Assembly: GCF_008629675.1 (NCBI RefSeq)
Contig: NZ_VWOX01000007.1
Coordinates: 186,001-250,000, forward strand
Reading direction: 5' to 3'
DNA length: 64,000 nt
From: Roseiconus nitratireducens
Lineage (GTDB): Bacteria > Planctomycetota > Planctomycetia > Pirellulales > Pirellulaceae
Shown one piece after another: positions 53,365-62,983 of the stretch. Position 1 is the stretch's first letter, and each line of letters starts with the position of its first letter. Under the pieces are notes generated by a model. The model was given only the letters and a program-made list of their open reading frames with translations. It was not told the origin of the DNA and did not search any database. The translations under genes and the position numbers were made by a program.

Positions 53365-54492
53365 TCAAAGGATGTAGTTCAGCCAGGTCTGCATGCGCAT
53401 CATCACGCGGCGAATCAGGTGGGTGAATTGCGATTTTTGGGTATAGATCGCAGCGGTCCCCACGGCGCCTCCGGGAATCTCTTCGACGGACACACGGTCA
53501 TCGGTGATTTCCAGCACCACCTGAAGGGGCTCAGGATATTCTTGCTTCGGCGAGACATCTTCGATCACACCCGAACTTCTTACCTGGCCACCGGACGTGA
53601 CGTCGGCGATCCCCAGAACCTTGGCCTGCAGCGTTGTTCCCGGCAGGTACTTGAGCACGATTTCTGCTGGTTGACCGACTTTCACGTAGCGCAACTGATT
53701 CTGGTTGACCGCCATCGAAATCCTTTGCCGGTCGCTTTCGATAAAGACGAGTTTGCTGCTCAGGGGGATCGCCGCAACGCGTGTGCCTGGCCGCAGTGCG
53801 AGTTGTTGCACGATGCCATCGGCGGGAGCGCGCACGGTGGTTTGTTCCAGGTTGTACTTCGCCTCGGCTAATTGCTCTTCGGCTTGGGCGACCGCCGTGT
53901 TCACTCCACTGCTGGTCGAGGCATCGAGTTTCAGTTTGGCTTGTTGCAATCGTGCCTCCGCTTCGTCGTACGCACGATCAGCCACCTCCGCCGTGCGTTT
54001 GTCGTCGTCGTATTCCTGTTGCGAAACGGCGTTGCTGGGCAAGAGTTTCTCACTCCGTTGGAACTCGCCGCTGGCTCGCTCACGCTCGGCGGCGGCGGTC
54101 GCCAGTGCGGCCTCGGCGATTGACACATCACTTGCAAGTAGCTCGGGTTGCTGTTTTGCATCGATCAATGCTGCTTCCAAACGTCTGACTTCGTACTGGA
54201 ACGGCGCTGGATCGATTTGGAACAGCACGTCTCCCCGTTTCAATTTGGTGAGCGGCTTGACAGGCACTTCGGTCACCTGGCCGGACACCGCGGGAACGAT
54301 TTCGTCCACGAATCGGAACACGGCGACCGGGCCGGCAGGTGCGCCCCACTGCATGGGAATGAACAATCCGACCAGCAACACCAAGAACCAGACAATGGGT
54401 GACAGCTTCCAGGCCAGGTTCATGCGGATGATGCCCAATTTCCACACAAGCATCAGCGCGGCAACGTAAAGCAGGGTGAGGAAGACAATCAC
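53365..54492 (-). CDS. HlyD-family membrane fusion protein (YiaV-like)
   Basis: The start is GTG 54492, with a GGAGA site 8 nt upstream; the family begins here (IVFLTLLYVAALMLVWKLGI) and the longer frame does not fit. The 375-residue protein has two N-terminal spans (about 2-20 and 30-48), a biotinyl-lipoyl-like half (FVDEIVPAVSGQVTEVPVKP), a long helical hairpin (about 105-220) and the returning half (VRAPADGIVQQLALRPGTRV). This is the layout of HlyD/EmrA adaptors, and the order with a DUF3302 gene matches E. coli yiaV-yiaW. No outer membrane channel gene is nearby. The start overlaps the end of the DUF3302 gene by four bases. Confidence 0.93.
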   Translation of the reverse strand: MIVFLTLLYVAALMLVWKLGIIRMNLAWKLSPIVWFLVLLVGLFIPMQWGAPAGPVAVFRFVDEIVPAVSGQVTEVPVKPLTKLKRGDVLFQIDPAPFQYEVRRLEAALIDAKQQPELLASDVSIAEAALATAAAERERASGEFQRSEKLLPSNAVSQQEYDDDKRTAEVADRAYDEAEARLQQAKLKLDASTSSGVNTAVAQAEEQLAEAKYNLEQTTVRAPADGIVQQLALRPGTRVAAIPLSSKLVFIESDRQRISMAVNQNQLRYVKVGQPAEIVLKYLPGTTLQAKVLGIADVTSGGQVRSSGVIEDVSPKQEYPEPLQVVLEITDDRVSVEEIPGGAVGTAAIYTQKSQFTHLIRRVMMRMQTWLNYIL

Positions 54493-54740
54493 GTGTCGCT
54501 CTCCATGCGTTTTTGGGAATCCGCCGGTACCTCTAAGAAGGCCCACACGTAGGCGACCGGCAGCAAAAGGCCACCCGTCAGCAGGCCAATCCAACCACAA
54601 GCGGCAACCGCATCCGCCTGCGGGTGCGAGCGTTTCCGGGCAATGCGTCCCGGCAGATAGCCCAGCAGCAACGCTCCACCGGCGATCGTGGCGGCCAGAA
54701 CGAGCAAGACAATCAGGGCAAAGATATCCAACGCGTCCAT
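54489..54740 (-). CDS. DUF3302 inner membrane protein (YiaW-like)
   Basis: The start was taken at ATG 54740 (MDALDIFALIVLLVLAATIA); the in-frame ATG at 54773 adds 11 residues that relatives lack. The 83-residue protein has two hydrophobic spans, DIFALIVLLVLAATIAGGAL and GWIGLLTGGLLLPVAYVWAF. Between them is a loop with RIARKRSHPQADAV, as in the DUF3302/YiaW family. It is coupled to the HlyD-like gene by a GTGA overlap. The usual partner of this small protein is a HlyD adaptor, which fits a two-component export or envelope module of unknown cargo. Confidence 0.9.
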   Translation of the reverse strand: MDALDIFALIVLLVLAATIAGGALLLGYLPGRIARKRSHPQADAVAACGWIGLLTGGLLLPVAYVWAFLEVPADSQKRMESDT

Positions 54741-54892
54741 TTGACGTTTTCTCACAACCTGTCTGAACGCCATTTTCTAGATGGGCAAATCCGTCACCAC
54801 CCGGTTGCTTGAAACGCCTGGATGATTTCCTTCGCAGTCCAGATGACGGCCCAGGAACGACTATTCTGCAAATCGGTGATCCGGAATGTCAA

Positions 54893-54908
54893 TGAGTCGA
54901 AAGACTCA
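54893..54908 (+). repeat. Small hairpin with a GAAA loop
   Basis: TGAGTC-GAAA-GACTCA is a 6-bp stem with a GNRA-type tetraloop. Function unknown. Confidence 0.4.
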
Positions 54909-55028
54909 AACTTGAGCGACGTGGACCGCATCAACCGGCACCCCGCAGCATCACCCTCTTCTCGCCATCAACGAATCGCAAGGCCTTGCCGTGGTGAACG
55001 GGCATTTCGGTTCGTCGTTTCGATTGTC

Positions 55029-55052
55029 GCATCGACTCAATCGAGTCGATGC
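55029..55052 (+). repeat. Perfect 10-bp stem hairpin
   Basis: GCATCGACTC-AATC-GAGTCGATGC forms a perfect 10-bp stem with a 4-nt loop. No T-run follows. It could be a binding site, a small RNA fold or a repeat. Confidence 0.55.
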
Positions 55053-55403
55053 CAGGCGACACCCTGGACGGGCACGCGCCCGCGGAGCGAACTTGTTTCC
55101 AGGCTAGCCTGCAAGTCTTTTTTCGGCAAACACTTGTGGCAACGACGAGAGCCTGCTCGTCAATCGGCCGGATGCGAACACGGTCTGGTGGCGCTACGAC
55201 AGAATCGTCCCGGCCGATGCAGACTGGTGAGTTTCCGAATGCGACGAACGGGGACTGAACAAAAACTCTTGGCAGCGAACACATCCGTTGTGAGATCGAC
55301 CAGTTTGAACGAGAACATCGAGCAAGTCAGTACTTCGTTCACTATCTTGGAATGGGCGTGTTGGCCAGGAGTGATGGAATCAACTGACGCAAAGGTAGCC
55401 TGA

Positions 55404-56810
55404 ATGAACGTTTTGGGATTCAATCGGATCACCGCTGCTGCTTGGCTGGTCGCGATCGCAAGCGGCTCGACCATGGCACAGGCCGCTGAATTGAAGGCTT
55501 TTCCTGGCGCTGAGGGTTGGGGGGCGGCCAGCAAAGGCGGGCGAGGCGGTAAGGTGATCAAGGTAACCAATCTTGACGCGTCGGGCCCGGGGAGCCTCGC
55601 GGAAGCCTGTGCCGCGGATGGACCACGAATCGTCGTTTTCGAGGTGAGTGGCGTCATTCGCGGCAACATTCGAATTACCAATCCCTACCTCACCATTGCC
55701 GGGCAAACGGCTCCGGGGGCGGGCATCACGGTCGAGGGTGTCGTCTCAAGTTATGACCATGGTGTGCACGACATCATCATTCGGCATCTTCGCATTCGTC
55801 CTCGTCGTGACATTGGCTCCGGAGGCGACTGCATTCAACTCGGTGGTCTCGGCCCCAAGGGTTCGGGTACCTACAACATGATCCTTGACCACCTGTCCTT
55901 GAGCTGGGGCAACGACGAAGTCATCGATCTGTACCACGCGCATGACGTGACGGTTCAATTTTGCACCATCGAGGAATCTGACGATCAGGGGCACAGCAAA
56001 GGTGCACATAACTTTGGACTGATCTCCGCTGCAAAAGACAGTGGTGCCGTCTCGGTGCACCACAACCTTTGGGCGCATCATGCACGACGCGTCCCCTGCA
56101 TGGCACCGTACCGCGAACATGCGGCAAACGATTTTTGCAACAATTTGATTTACAACTGCCGTGGCGGCTACGCCGATGACGGTCACGGTGCAGCGGCCAA
56201 GAGCCCCGTCAACTTGTATCAGAATTACTACCGACGCGGGCCGCAGACGCAGGATCGAATGTACCCCTTCGCCCTTTCGCCGCACATGAGCTATTACGTA
56301 CGCGACAACTACTTCGAGGACTGGGGTGATCAGGGCCATCCTCGGCATTGGAAGTGGGGCGGACCGGACCGCGCACCAAAGTGGGTGCAATTCAACAACA
56401 ATGGGCGTGAGTTAGACGCCCCAGCCAAGACACCGCCCATCGAGTTGGTCGATGCGGAGACGGCGTTCGCGCTGACTCTCGCCAGGGCGGGCTGCTGGCC
56501 TCGCGACCGGGTCACGAAACGCACCGTCCAGGAAGTCAAAACCAAAACAGGTGCTTGGGGTCGCAATGCTCCGCTCGAGCCAACCGACGAATGGTTCCTT
56601 GAGGGCCTGGCGCAAAACCAAGCACCCAAAGACACCGACGACGACGGGCTGCCGGATGTCTGGGAGAAGGCGCACAACCTGGATTTCAACAATCCCGCCG
56701 ACGCGACGACGGTGGTGGCGGCGGGTGAATCGAAAAACGATCGTCACATGGGATACTCTCACCTTGAGTACTACCTCAACGAGCTGGCAGACAATCTTGT
56801 CGCTCAGTGA
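55404..56810 (+). CDS. Secreted pectate lyase-like polysaccharide lyase
   Basis: The 468-residue protein has a signal peptide (about 1-27, AWLVAIASGSTMAQA) and the right-handed beta-helix pattern of pectate lyase-like enzymes: FPGAEGWGAASKGGRGGKVI, TIAGQTAPGAGITVEG, DIIIRHLRIRPRRD, MILDHLSLSWGNDEVIDLYH and VQFCTIEES. The C-terminal part has a calcium-binding type repeat, KDTDDDGLPDVWEK (about 410-425), as in thrombospondin type 3-like motifs. It could cut a uronic-acid-rich polysaccharide by beta-elimination. The catalytic residues could not be assigned without an alignment. An AAGG site is about 10 nt upstream of the start. It fits the polysaccharide theme of the sulfatases. Confidence 0.9.
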   Translation: MNVLGFNRITAAAWLVAIASGSTMAQAAELKAFPGAEGWGAASKGGRGGKVIKVTNLDASGPGSLAEACAADGPRIVVFEVSGVIRGNIRITNPYLTIAGQTAPGAGITVEGVVSSYDHGVHDIIIRHLRIRPRRDIGSGGDCIQLGGLGPKGSGTYNMILDHLSLSWGNDEVIDLYHAHDVTVQFCTIEESDDQGHSKGAHNFGLISAAKDSGAVSVHHNLWAHHARRVPCMAPYREHAANDFCNNLIYNCRGGYADDGHGAAAKSPVNLYQNYYRRGPQTQDRMYPFALSPHMSYYVRDNYFEDWGDQGHPRHWKWGGPDRAPKWVQFNNNGRELDAPAKTPPIELVDAETAFALTLARAGCWPRDRVTKRTVQEVKTKTGAWGRNAPLEPTDEWFLEGLAQNQAPKDTDDDGLPDVWEKAHNLDFNNPADATTVVAAGESKNDRHMGYSHLEYYLNELADNLVAQ

Positions 56811-56907
56811 GGTTCGTCCAGATGCGTCCCTTAAGAGCGATGCCGCAAACCTGTTACACTTGTAGCCACCCGTAGTGGATCCTCCCATCTGGAAACTCGC
56901 GCTGTTG

Positions 56908-57942
56908 ATGAACGCAAAACGAATCTCTGTGTTTGTGCTAGTGTTGGTGACCGCGATCTCCCGGTGCTCCGCCTGGCAAGAACCTGCCAAGCAAGAATCG
57001 ACAACTGCGAATCATTTCCTCGAATCGCTCAAGCGCAGCAGGCAAGCTCATCTCAGGATCACGGAGACGATCAACAAGGGCGATAACCCGACCAAACTGG
57101 ATCCGGATAAGCTGGTGCTTCGCGCGTACGACAAGGCTATCGCCAGTGCGGAAAAGATCATCGCGGCGGGTGGTACTTATGGACAAAAAGAAGTCACGGC
57201 CGATCAAGAACGGATTAACGACGTCTCACAGCGAGTCCGCGAGAATTACGTCAATGCGGCCAAGACCCAGGTTGCCGACGCTCGCAGAGAAGCCACCGAA
57301 ACGTACGAACGCGCGGTGGCAGAGGCGATGAAAAAGCGTGCCGCAACGCTGGGTGACTCCGAGGCGACTTACCAACGCTCGGTCGCACAGTCGAATCTGA
57401 CGCTTCGCTTGAAGAGAAACGCTGGCAAGCTGGGGATCGTGGTTTGGAATCTTCCCGCCAGAGCCAAGCTGCACGATCGATCCACGGTCGCGGTCAAAAT
57501 CGAACTCCTGCAGCAAGGCCGCGTGGTTTGGACGAACCAACTTGCCAGACTCAATCGCCGCGGCGACAACAGCGCCTTTCGCCTCCCCAATGTTTTATTT
57601 GACAAGGTTCGAATCGAAACCACGCGTTGGGCGGGCAGCGGCAGCGGGCTCGCCGAGGTCGAAGTGTATGCCGGCACGGAGAACCTCGCGCTGGGACGGC
57701 CCTGCGAAGTCAGCAGCATTGAAACACTGCCAACACACCTGGACGATCGTGACGCATTGACCGATGGCGTGACGCAGCCGACCGAAGCAGGAGAGGGCTA
57801 CTGGATTCCGGAAGAAAAAACGAAGGCTACCGTGACGATCGACCTGCTGGGAGCGGCCAATCAAGAAATCATCGATGCCGCAAAGGCTCGTGCTGCCGAG
57901 GCGCAGGCCGCCAAAATTCGCGCCGCTATTCCGACTCGCTAA
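56908..57942 (+). CDS. Secreted coiled-coil protein with discoidin-like C-terminus
   Basis: Start at ATG 56908, which opens a signal peptide (NAKRISVFVLVLVTAISRCS, then AWQ); the longer GTG frame does not have one. The 344-residue protein has a helical, charged middle (about 25-170). A beta-rich C-terminal part follows (about 180-335), with VEVYAGTENLALGRPCEVSS and YWIPEEKTKATVTIDLLG. This resembles discoidin (F5/8 type C) carbohydrate-binding modules, of which ALGRP...SS is a typical opening. The family is not named with confidence. Its end overlaps the convergent 1557-residue gene by 17 nt. It follows the pectate-lyase-like gene by 97 nt and may be co-expressed. Confidence 0.65.
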   Translation: MNAKRISVFVLVLVTAISRCSAWQEPAKQESTTANHFLESLKRSRQAHLRITETINKGDNPTKLDPDKLVLRAYDKAIASAEKIIAAGGTYGQKEVTADQERINDVSQRVRENYVNAAKTQVADARREATETYERAVAEAMKKRAATLGDSEATYQRSVAQSNLTLRLKRNAGKLGIVVWNLPARAKLHDRSTVAVKIELLQQGRVVWTNQLARLNRRGDNSAFRLPNVLFDKVRIETTRWAGSGSGLAEVEVYAGTENLALGRPCEVSSIETLPTHLDDRDALTDGVTQPTEAGEGYWIPEEKTKATVTIDLLGAANQEIIDAAKARAAEAQAAKIRAAIPTR

Positions 57943-60900
57943 GTCGATCGATCTTGCGTTGTACGGATCGCTTGCGGGAGTCGCTCGTCGTCGCCTTCAG
58001 CTGTTCTTCGTAGCTTTTCTTCGCCAGATCATTTCGCTTCAGTTTGACGTACAAGTCAGCCAGTCGACCGAGGTTGGATTCGTATTGTCGGTCTTCTTTG
58101 TCTTTTAACAGTAGCGTTGCCCACTCGTTGGCGACCAACAAGCCATTCTCGTATTCTTCAGCACGTACCCACGCCTCAACAGCCATGCGGTAGTACGTTC
58201 CCGCGGACGCGGGCGTCTGCTTCGCCTGCTCGTGATAGTCGGCTGCCTGCACGCGATATCGGTTCAGTGGGTCAAGCTTTTTGGCGACTTCAGCATCAAA
58301 TTTTGGAACGGGCAGCGAATGGGTTTGGCACAGCAGCTTGATCCTCTCAAAATACCGTTGCGCGCTGCTATCGCTGCGGCAATGCTTGACCGCAGCGACC
58401 AGGCAGCGGACTTCATCGGCTGGCATCTCATGCTCAGCGTACGCGTCTGCCAACTGCGTGTAGGGCGTCTCCGAGCGTGAACTGTTTGCGCCGCTGGCGA
58501 TGGTGTCGATGGCCTTCTCAGCAGCGGCCATGCAACGCAACGATTCTTCTTTCTCGCCTGCTTCGTGCCAGTAGCCCGCTGCCCGCAACAGATTCGCCGC
58601 GCGCCCGGAAGCATCGTAGGATCGGCTCGCTTCGATCTGTTGGGCCTGGACTCGCGGAGCATACTTGGGATCGAGTAGGGGTTTCGTTTGATCGTCAAGG
58701 GTCAGCGAAGCATCCTCCTGCATCAGCGCTTCGATCTGAACCTGGTAGCCTGAGATCGACGAAGCAAGCTTTTCACTCTTGAGCGCGACAATCCATTGAT
58801 TCAAAGCCGCTTGGTGATCGCCCGCACGGACAAACAACTTGGCGAGCTTGTCGTGATTGGAGCGAGCTGATGTGCCAGCACGCTTGTTGGCAGCCGAAGC
58901 CTTCTTGACCGCTTTGATCGCCCGGGCGTTGTCTCCCGCTTTGATCCATAGGTCTGCGGCTTCCATCATCGAATTCACGATCAAGGTTGGATGGGTACTT
59001 GCGTTTGATTCGGCCTGAGCGGCAGCGATGGCGAATCGGCGTTTGGGATCGAGCAACGATTCGTCGGAGGGTGCATCCGCACCGGAGCCTGCTTGGCCGT
59101 CGGGCATGGCGGCAAGCGTTGGTTGCTGGCCGACCGCTCGGGCAAGCTTCGCCTGCAACTGTTCGACCGAGTAGTCGGGGGCTTGCGCGATGAGCGCGGA
59201 TCGGTATCGCTCGGCCGCCAAGTCGCGTTCATCAAGCCGCATGTAGAGATCCCCCATCTCGACGTAGGCGTTGGCGATCGCGTGGGATCGTGCAGCTCGC
59301 CACGCTTGAAAGGCCTGCTCGAGCGACGTCATGGCTTTCGACTTGTTGCCGGATTCCACGAAAGCCGATGCTTGCAGCAGATACAGGTTCGCTTTTTGTG
59401 TTCCGAACGCGGAGGGGATCTCTCTTTCAGTCAACCGAGCGGCTTCCAGTCCGTTACCCGCTTCCACCATGAGGTTGGCAAGCGTGACGCAGCGCTCAAT
59501 TTTCATCCGTTCGCCACGCGCACGGAGAATTTTGTCGAGTCGTTCCAGCACAACCCGATGCTTTGTGTCGTCCTGCTGGATGTTCGAATAGAAATGATCC
59601 AACACGAGCAGGGTAGGCTCGTGATTGGGGAATTTGGCGAGCTGGGGTTCGAACGTGTTAGCGATCGCCCGCGTGGTTGACAGTGGCCATTGAAACGGTT
59701 CGGTAGAGCGACTCCAAGAAGGATCTTTCCCGGTCATCGCTTGCAACGTGGCAAACATCTGTTCGCGTGTTCGATTCACTTCCCGCGGCGTGCGGCAGCT
59801 GTTGATGATGTAACAGTACACGTCCAGCACCGCTTCCACCGCTTCCATTCGCTGGTAGAACTCAACGGCTTCCTCACAGACTTTCAGTCGGATCGTTGCT
59901 GTCGTCGCAGCTCGGATGGCAATTTCAAAGTGGGGAGCCGCGTCGCGCCACTTGGTTGAAGTAGAAAGTTGCCTCGCTGTTGCCAACGCTTGTTCTGCCA
60001 CGCCGGGTTGGGTCCCCATCGGCAACGAGGAGATGTTCATCCGCTTAATCGCGGGAGCGGGGGGCTGCGCGGTAGCTTGCGGCGGCACGTCGGCAATTGC
60101 ATTGGGCACCGCCACCGTCGCGCGGCGCCCAAGATTCAGTGCATTCGTCAATTGGAAAAACGAGTCGACGAATGTTTCTCGCTTTACAACACCTCCTTTG
60201 CGGAGCAGCGAGCCGACGCGACGACTTAGATTGGAATCGGAAAGTTTCGTGAGTTCTTCCAACATTGACTCCGGCGTCATACCAAGTTCAGCCGACGCCA
60301 ACGGCAGATCCAGCTCGTTGTTGTATCGCAAGGATGCCAGGACAATGGGTTCGCCCGCCTGCGTTGGCTGGTCGATACCAATCTCGCTGGCTGCCAAGGC
60401 TGTCAGGTAGGCCTTCGTGTCCTTGGCGATCGCAGCCGATACGGTTTCCGAATCGGGGTAGAGAGCAAGAATGTCATCCGCTCTCGGATAGACTGCCCGA
60501 TTGGCCAACACGTGTTGCCGGATTTCATCGGACTTCTGAATGAATCCGCCGTAGTGGCACGACATGCAGGAGACACCGTTTACCACTGCACGGTCCGGCT
60601 GACGCGGGTCACTGACGATGCTGGTGGGGCCTTTGTCGATGCGTTTCCCCTCAGCGTCCACCAGCATGTAAGCCAACATCCCGTTGGGAAGTTGAAAGAT
60701 AATCTCACCTCCGTCATGTTCGAAGTCGGTTGCCGTCTTACCCGGTCCCATCGGCAAGTCAAACAAGTTTTTGCGGCCGGACGACCCGGCGAAGTCATAG
60801 CTTTTCCAGTAGGCTCCAAATATCGACTCGTGACGCTCGATCAAGCGATTGTGCTGCGAGACACCGGATCGAGTGAAACCGGCGCGAACCACACGCGTTT

Positions 60901-62599
60901 CTTCTAAATTGCGCTGAACGTCTACTTGAAGTAGTTGCTCCAACTGGCGATCGGTCGCCGGGATCTGCGCCAAATCGTGATAGAGCGGCGGACGCGAGGC
61001 GGCCGACGTGAACCAATCCGCTCGCACCACGGGAATCAGGGAATGAGTTTGATCGCGGACTGTGACAGCGGCCTCGCTCGGGTGCAACAATCCGTAGGGG
61101 TAGCCCGCCAGGATCGATTTCCAACTCTTGTCCGTCCACTTCAGATCGCGCAGGTCGATCCGATACACCGTTTCCAGGTTGTTGACGACCCGCAAATTCG
61201 CGAGCTGCCGATTCCAAGACAGACTGTTGAGCAACTTGGCGAGCGCGGTGCGGTAGATTTCGAGCTCATCCTCGGAATAGCCGGCGTTCGCCAAATGCGT
61301 TATCGAAAAGTAACGAACATAGACGCGTTCTTTGGCTGGAACGGTGTTCAAGTCCCCAGCCAAGACTTCATAAAACGCATCCGGGGTGACGAATTGCTGC
61401 GGCACCGATTCCTTGAACGGTTTGGAACCGGAGTGAATCCAACTGCGAATGGTCTCAACGTCCTCATCGGTTGGACGTGGCGATTCTCCATCGGGAGGCA
61501 TCGGTGAATCCACCGAGACCATTCGCTCGAACAACAGGGAATCCTTGGAACTGCCCGGGACAACGAAACCGGACGAGATCAGCTTTTTACGCGAGGTAAC
61601 AAAACCGAATCCACCCTCGTCGGACTCGTTCTCTCCGTGACATCGATAACAATTCCGGCGGAGGATGGCCTCTGCTTCGGACGCAAGCTGCTTATCGACG
61701 ACGTGTGGGTTTTCACCGAAAGATTGCGATTCGTAAGAGTGAGCAGCGGTGTCAGCACTCGGTGGTTCGCTTGATTGCGAAGCATTGACTTGAGTCGGCA
61801 TCGTGACCCGCGGCGACGAAATGACTTCCGTTTGTTCCACCGTTCCACCGCCAGCCGACGATTCGCTTGTTGCAGTGTTGTCAGCTTCAATGGCTGATGG
61901 CTGAGGCACATTTCGCCTACGGATCGATTCAGGTGCTGGATCGGTTCGCAAAGCGGGATCCGTCCTAGCGTTAATCGCCGGGTCAACTGTCTCGCCAGCC
62001 GCCGGCGAGGCGGGATCCGTTTTCAAGGCAGCTTCGGTATCTGCGGGACCGGGCTCCGGTATCGCGGGTTGCGGAGAGCTTGCGGTGTTGTTTGCGACGA
62101 CGGCTGGCTCTGCACCGCCCATGAGAAAGTACGCCGCGCCACCGAGACCAACGAGGACAAGCAGGCCCGCCGCTACGAACAGCTCGGCCTTTCTAGACGA
62201 CCGTGCGTCAGGGGCCGTGTCGGCCGACGGGACAGGCATGCATTGCGCGGTCGGGGCTGCGTGCGAGGATGATTGGCGCGCGGCAGACAGTTTTGACAGA
62301 TAGTCCTGTCGATGCGGAGGACTTGCCAACTCCTGATAGGCACGCTTGATTTCGGCAGCGAGCTGTCTGCACGCCTCGTGGTCCGGACCGCCTCGCTGAC
62401 CGCTTTTGTGCTGACGCAGTTTTCGCATCTGCGCATTGGCAGCCTCCTTAATCGCTTGAGGATCAGTTTCGGACTCTGGAAGACCGAGCAGCTCAAACAG
62501 ATTTGGTTGCGGGGATGTCTCGATTCCCAACAGATGGCGATAGGGATTCATTCCGATCGGATCCAAAAGCGTGATGGCCTGCGGCTTTGGCAAACGCAT
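57926..62599 (-). CDS. Giant protein: J-like domain, membrane span, cytochrome c-type PSCyt domain and TPR
   Basis: The 1557-residue chain has an N-terminal region of about 90 residues that looks like a J-like domain (FELLGLPESETDPQAIKEAA, ending in YQELASPPHRQDYLSKL). A low-complexity Pro/Ser/Ala linker and one span at about 138-160 follow. Then comes a heme-c motif CYRCH (317-321) in a planctomycete-cytochrome-type context and a second CMSCH (678-682) in a middle domain. About 700 residues of TPR-like helices complete the chain. ATG 62551 (MNPYRHLLGIETSPQ) is an alternative start; the longer one was kept because LDPIG runs in without a break. Heme attachment, and whether the protein is anchored with its heme parts outside, follow from the motifs only. 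Confidence 0.82.
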   Translation of the reverse strand: MRLPKPQAITLLDPIGMNPYRHLLGIETSPQPNLFELLGLPESETDPQAIKEAANAQMRKLRQHKSGQRGGPDHEACRQLAAEIKRAYQELASPPHRQDYLSKLSAARQSSSHAAPTAQCMPVPSADTAPDARSSRKAELFVAAGLLVLVGLGGAAYFLMGGAEPAVVANNTASSPQPAIPEPGPADTEAALKTDPASPAAGETVDPAINARTDPALRTDPAPESIRRRNVPQPSAIEADNTATSESSAGGGTVEQTEVISSPRVTMPTQVNASQSSEPPSADTAAHSYESQSFGENPHVVDKQLASEAEAILRRNCYRCHGENESDEGGFGFVTSRKKLISSGFVVPGSSKDSLLFERMVSVDSPMPPDGESPRPTDEDVETIRSWIHSGSKPFKESVPQQFVTPDAFYEVLAGDLNTVPAKERVYVRYFSITHLANAGYSEDELEIYRTALAKLLNSLSWNRQLANLRVVNNLETVYRIDLRDLKWTDKSWKSILAGYPYGLLHPSEAAVTVRDQTHSLIPVVRADWFTSAASRPPLYHDLAQIPATDRQLEQLLQVDVQRNLEETRVVRAGFTRSGVSQHNRLIERHESIFGAYWKSYDFAGSSGRKNLFDLPMGPGKTATDFEHDGGEIIFQLPNGMLAYMLVDAEGKRIDKGPTSIVSDPRQPDRAVVNGVSCMSCHYGGFIQKSDEIRQHVLANRAVYPRADDILALYPDSETVSAAIAKDTKAYLTALAASEIGIDQPTQAGEPIVLASLRYNNELDLPLASAELGMTPESMLEELTKLSDSNLSRRVGSLLRKGGVVKRETFVDSFFQLTNALNLGRRATVAVPNAIADVPPQATAQPPAPAIKRMNISSLPMGTQPGVAEQALATARQLSTSTKWRDAAPHFEIAIRAATTATIRLKVCEEAVEFYQRMEAVEAVLDVYCYIINSCRTPREVNRTREQMFATLQAMTGKDPSWSRSTEPFQWPLSTTRAIANTFEPQLAKFPNHEPTLLVLDHFYSNIQQDDTKHRVVLERLDKILRARGERMKIERCVTLANLMVEAGNGLEAARLTEREIPSAFGTQKANLYLLQASAFVESGNKSKAMTSLEQAFQAWRAARSHAIANAYVEMGDLYMRLDERDLAAERYRSALIAQAPDYSVEQLQAKLARAVGQQPTLAAMPDGQAGSGADAPSDESLLDPKRRFAIAAAQAESNASTHPTLIVNSMMEAADLWIKAGDNARAIKAVKKASAANKRAGTSARSNHDKLAKLFVRAGDHQAALNQWIVALKSEKLASSISGYQVQIEALMQEDASLTLDDQTKPLLDPKYAPRVQAQQIEASRSYDASGRAANLLRAAGYWHEAGEKEESLRCMAAAEKAIDTIASGANSSRSETPYTQLADAYAEHEMPADEVRCLVAAVKHCRSDSSAQRYFERIKLLCQTHSLPVPKFDAEVAKKLDPLNRYRVQAADYHEQAKQTPASAGTYYRMAVEAWVRAEEYENGLLVANEWATLLLKDKEDRQYESNLGRLADLYVKLKRNDLAKKSYEEQLKATTSDSRKRSVQRKIDRLSESE

Positions 62600-62983
62600 C
62601 AGACCAAACCGCGTCGTGACAGCTTGGCCGCCGGGGGCCTATGACAAGGTGCCCTCGTAGCGGTTGACCAATCGCAGGCAACGGAGGAGCTGAGAGCGAT
62701 TTGAATAGTCGGCGTGGACCCAGGGTAACCCAACCAGGCTTCGCCATCCACTTTCCCACGCACATTTGGCGGCCTTGTTACCAACGGATTGCAGGCAAGT
62801 CGAAGTCATCCGGCCGTGATCCGCGCCTGCTTCGGGCGTTTCCACTGACGACATCCCGCTCCACCAAGAATGGCTTTCGGTCGACGCCGTGATTCGCTAG
62901 GCTCCCTTGAAACCGTCGAGGAAAGATTTTCTCCGACCCGCGTGGGGATCGTGGCAGGACGCTAGGCTGGAGCAGGTAGGGCG
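62600..62983 (+). other. Spacer between divergent genes
   Basis: About 385 bp. A minus-strand open frame at 62639-62854 (71 residues, Trp- and Arg-rich, ending in LVNRYEGTLS) lies just upstream of the large gene but has no recognised domain. It is left unassigned. Confidence 0.4.

Larger units (their letters stand above)
54741..55403 (+). other. Spacer with two perfect hairpins
   Basis: About 660 bp. Hairpins lie at 54893-54908 and 55029-55052. Open frames in both directions show no domain pattern. Confidence 0.5.

Noticed and set aside
62639..62854. 71-codon minus-strand frame upstream of the cytochrome/TPR gene
   Set aside because: Trp/Arg-rich and without a family match; no clear ribosome site.
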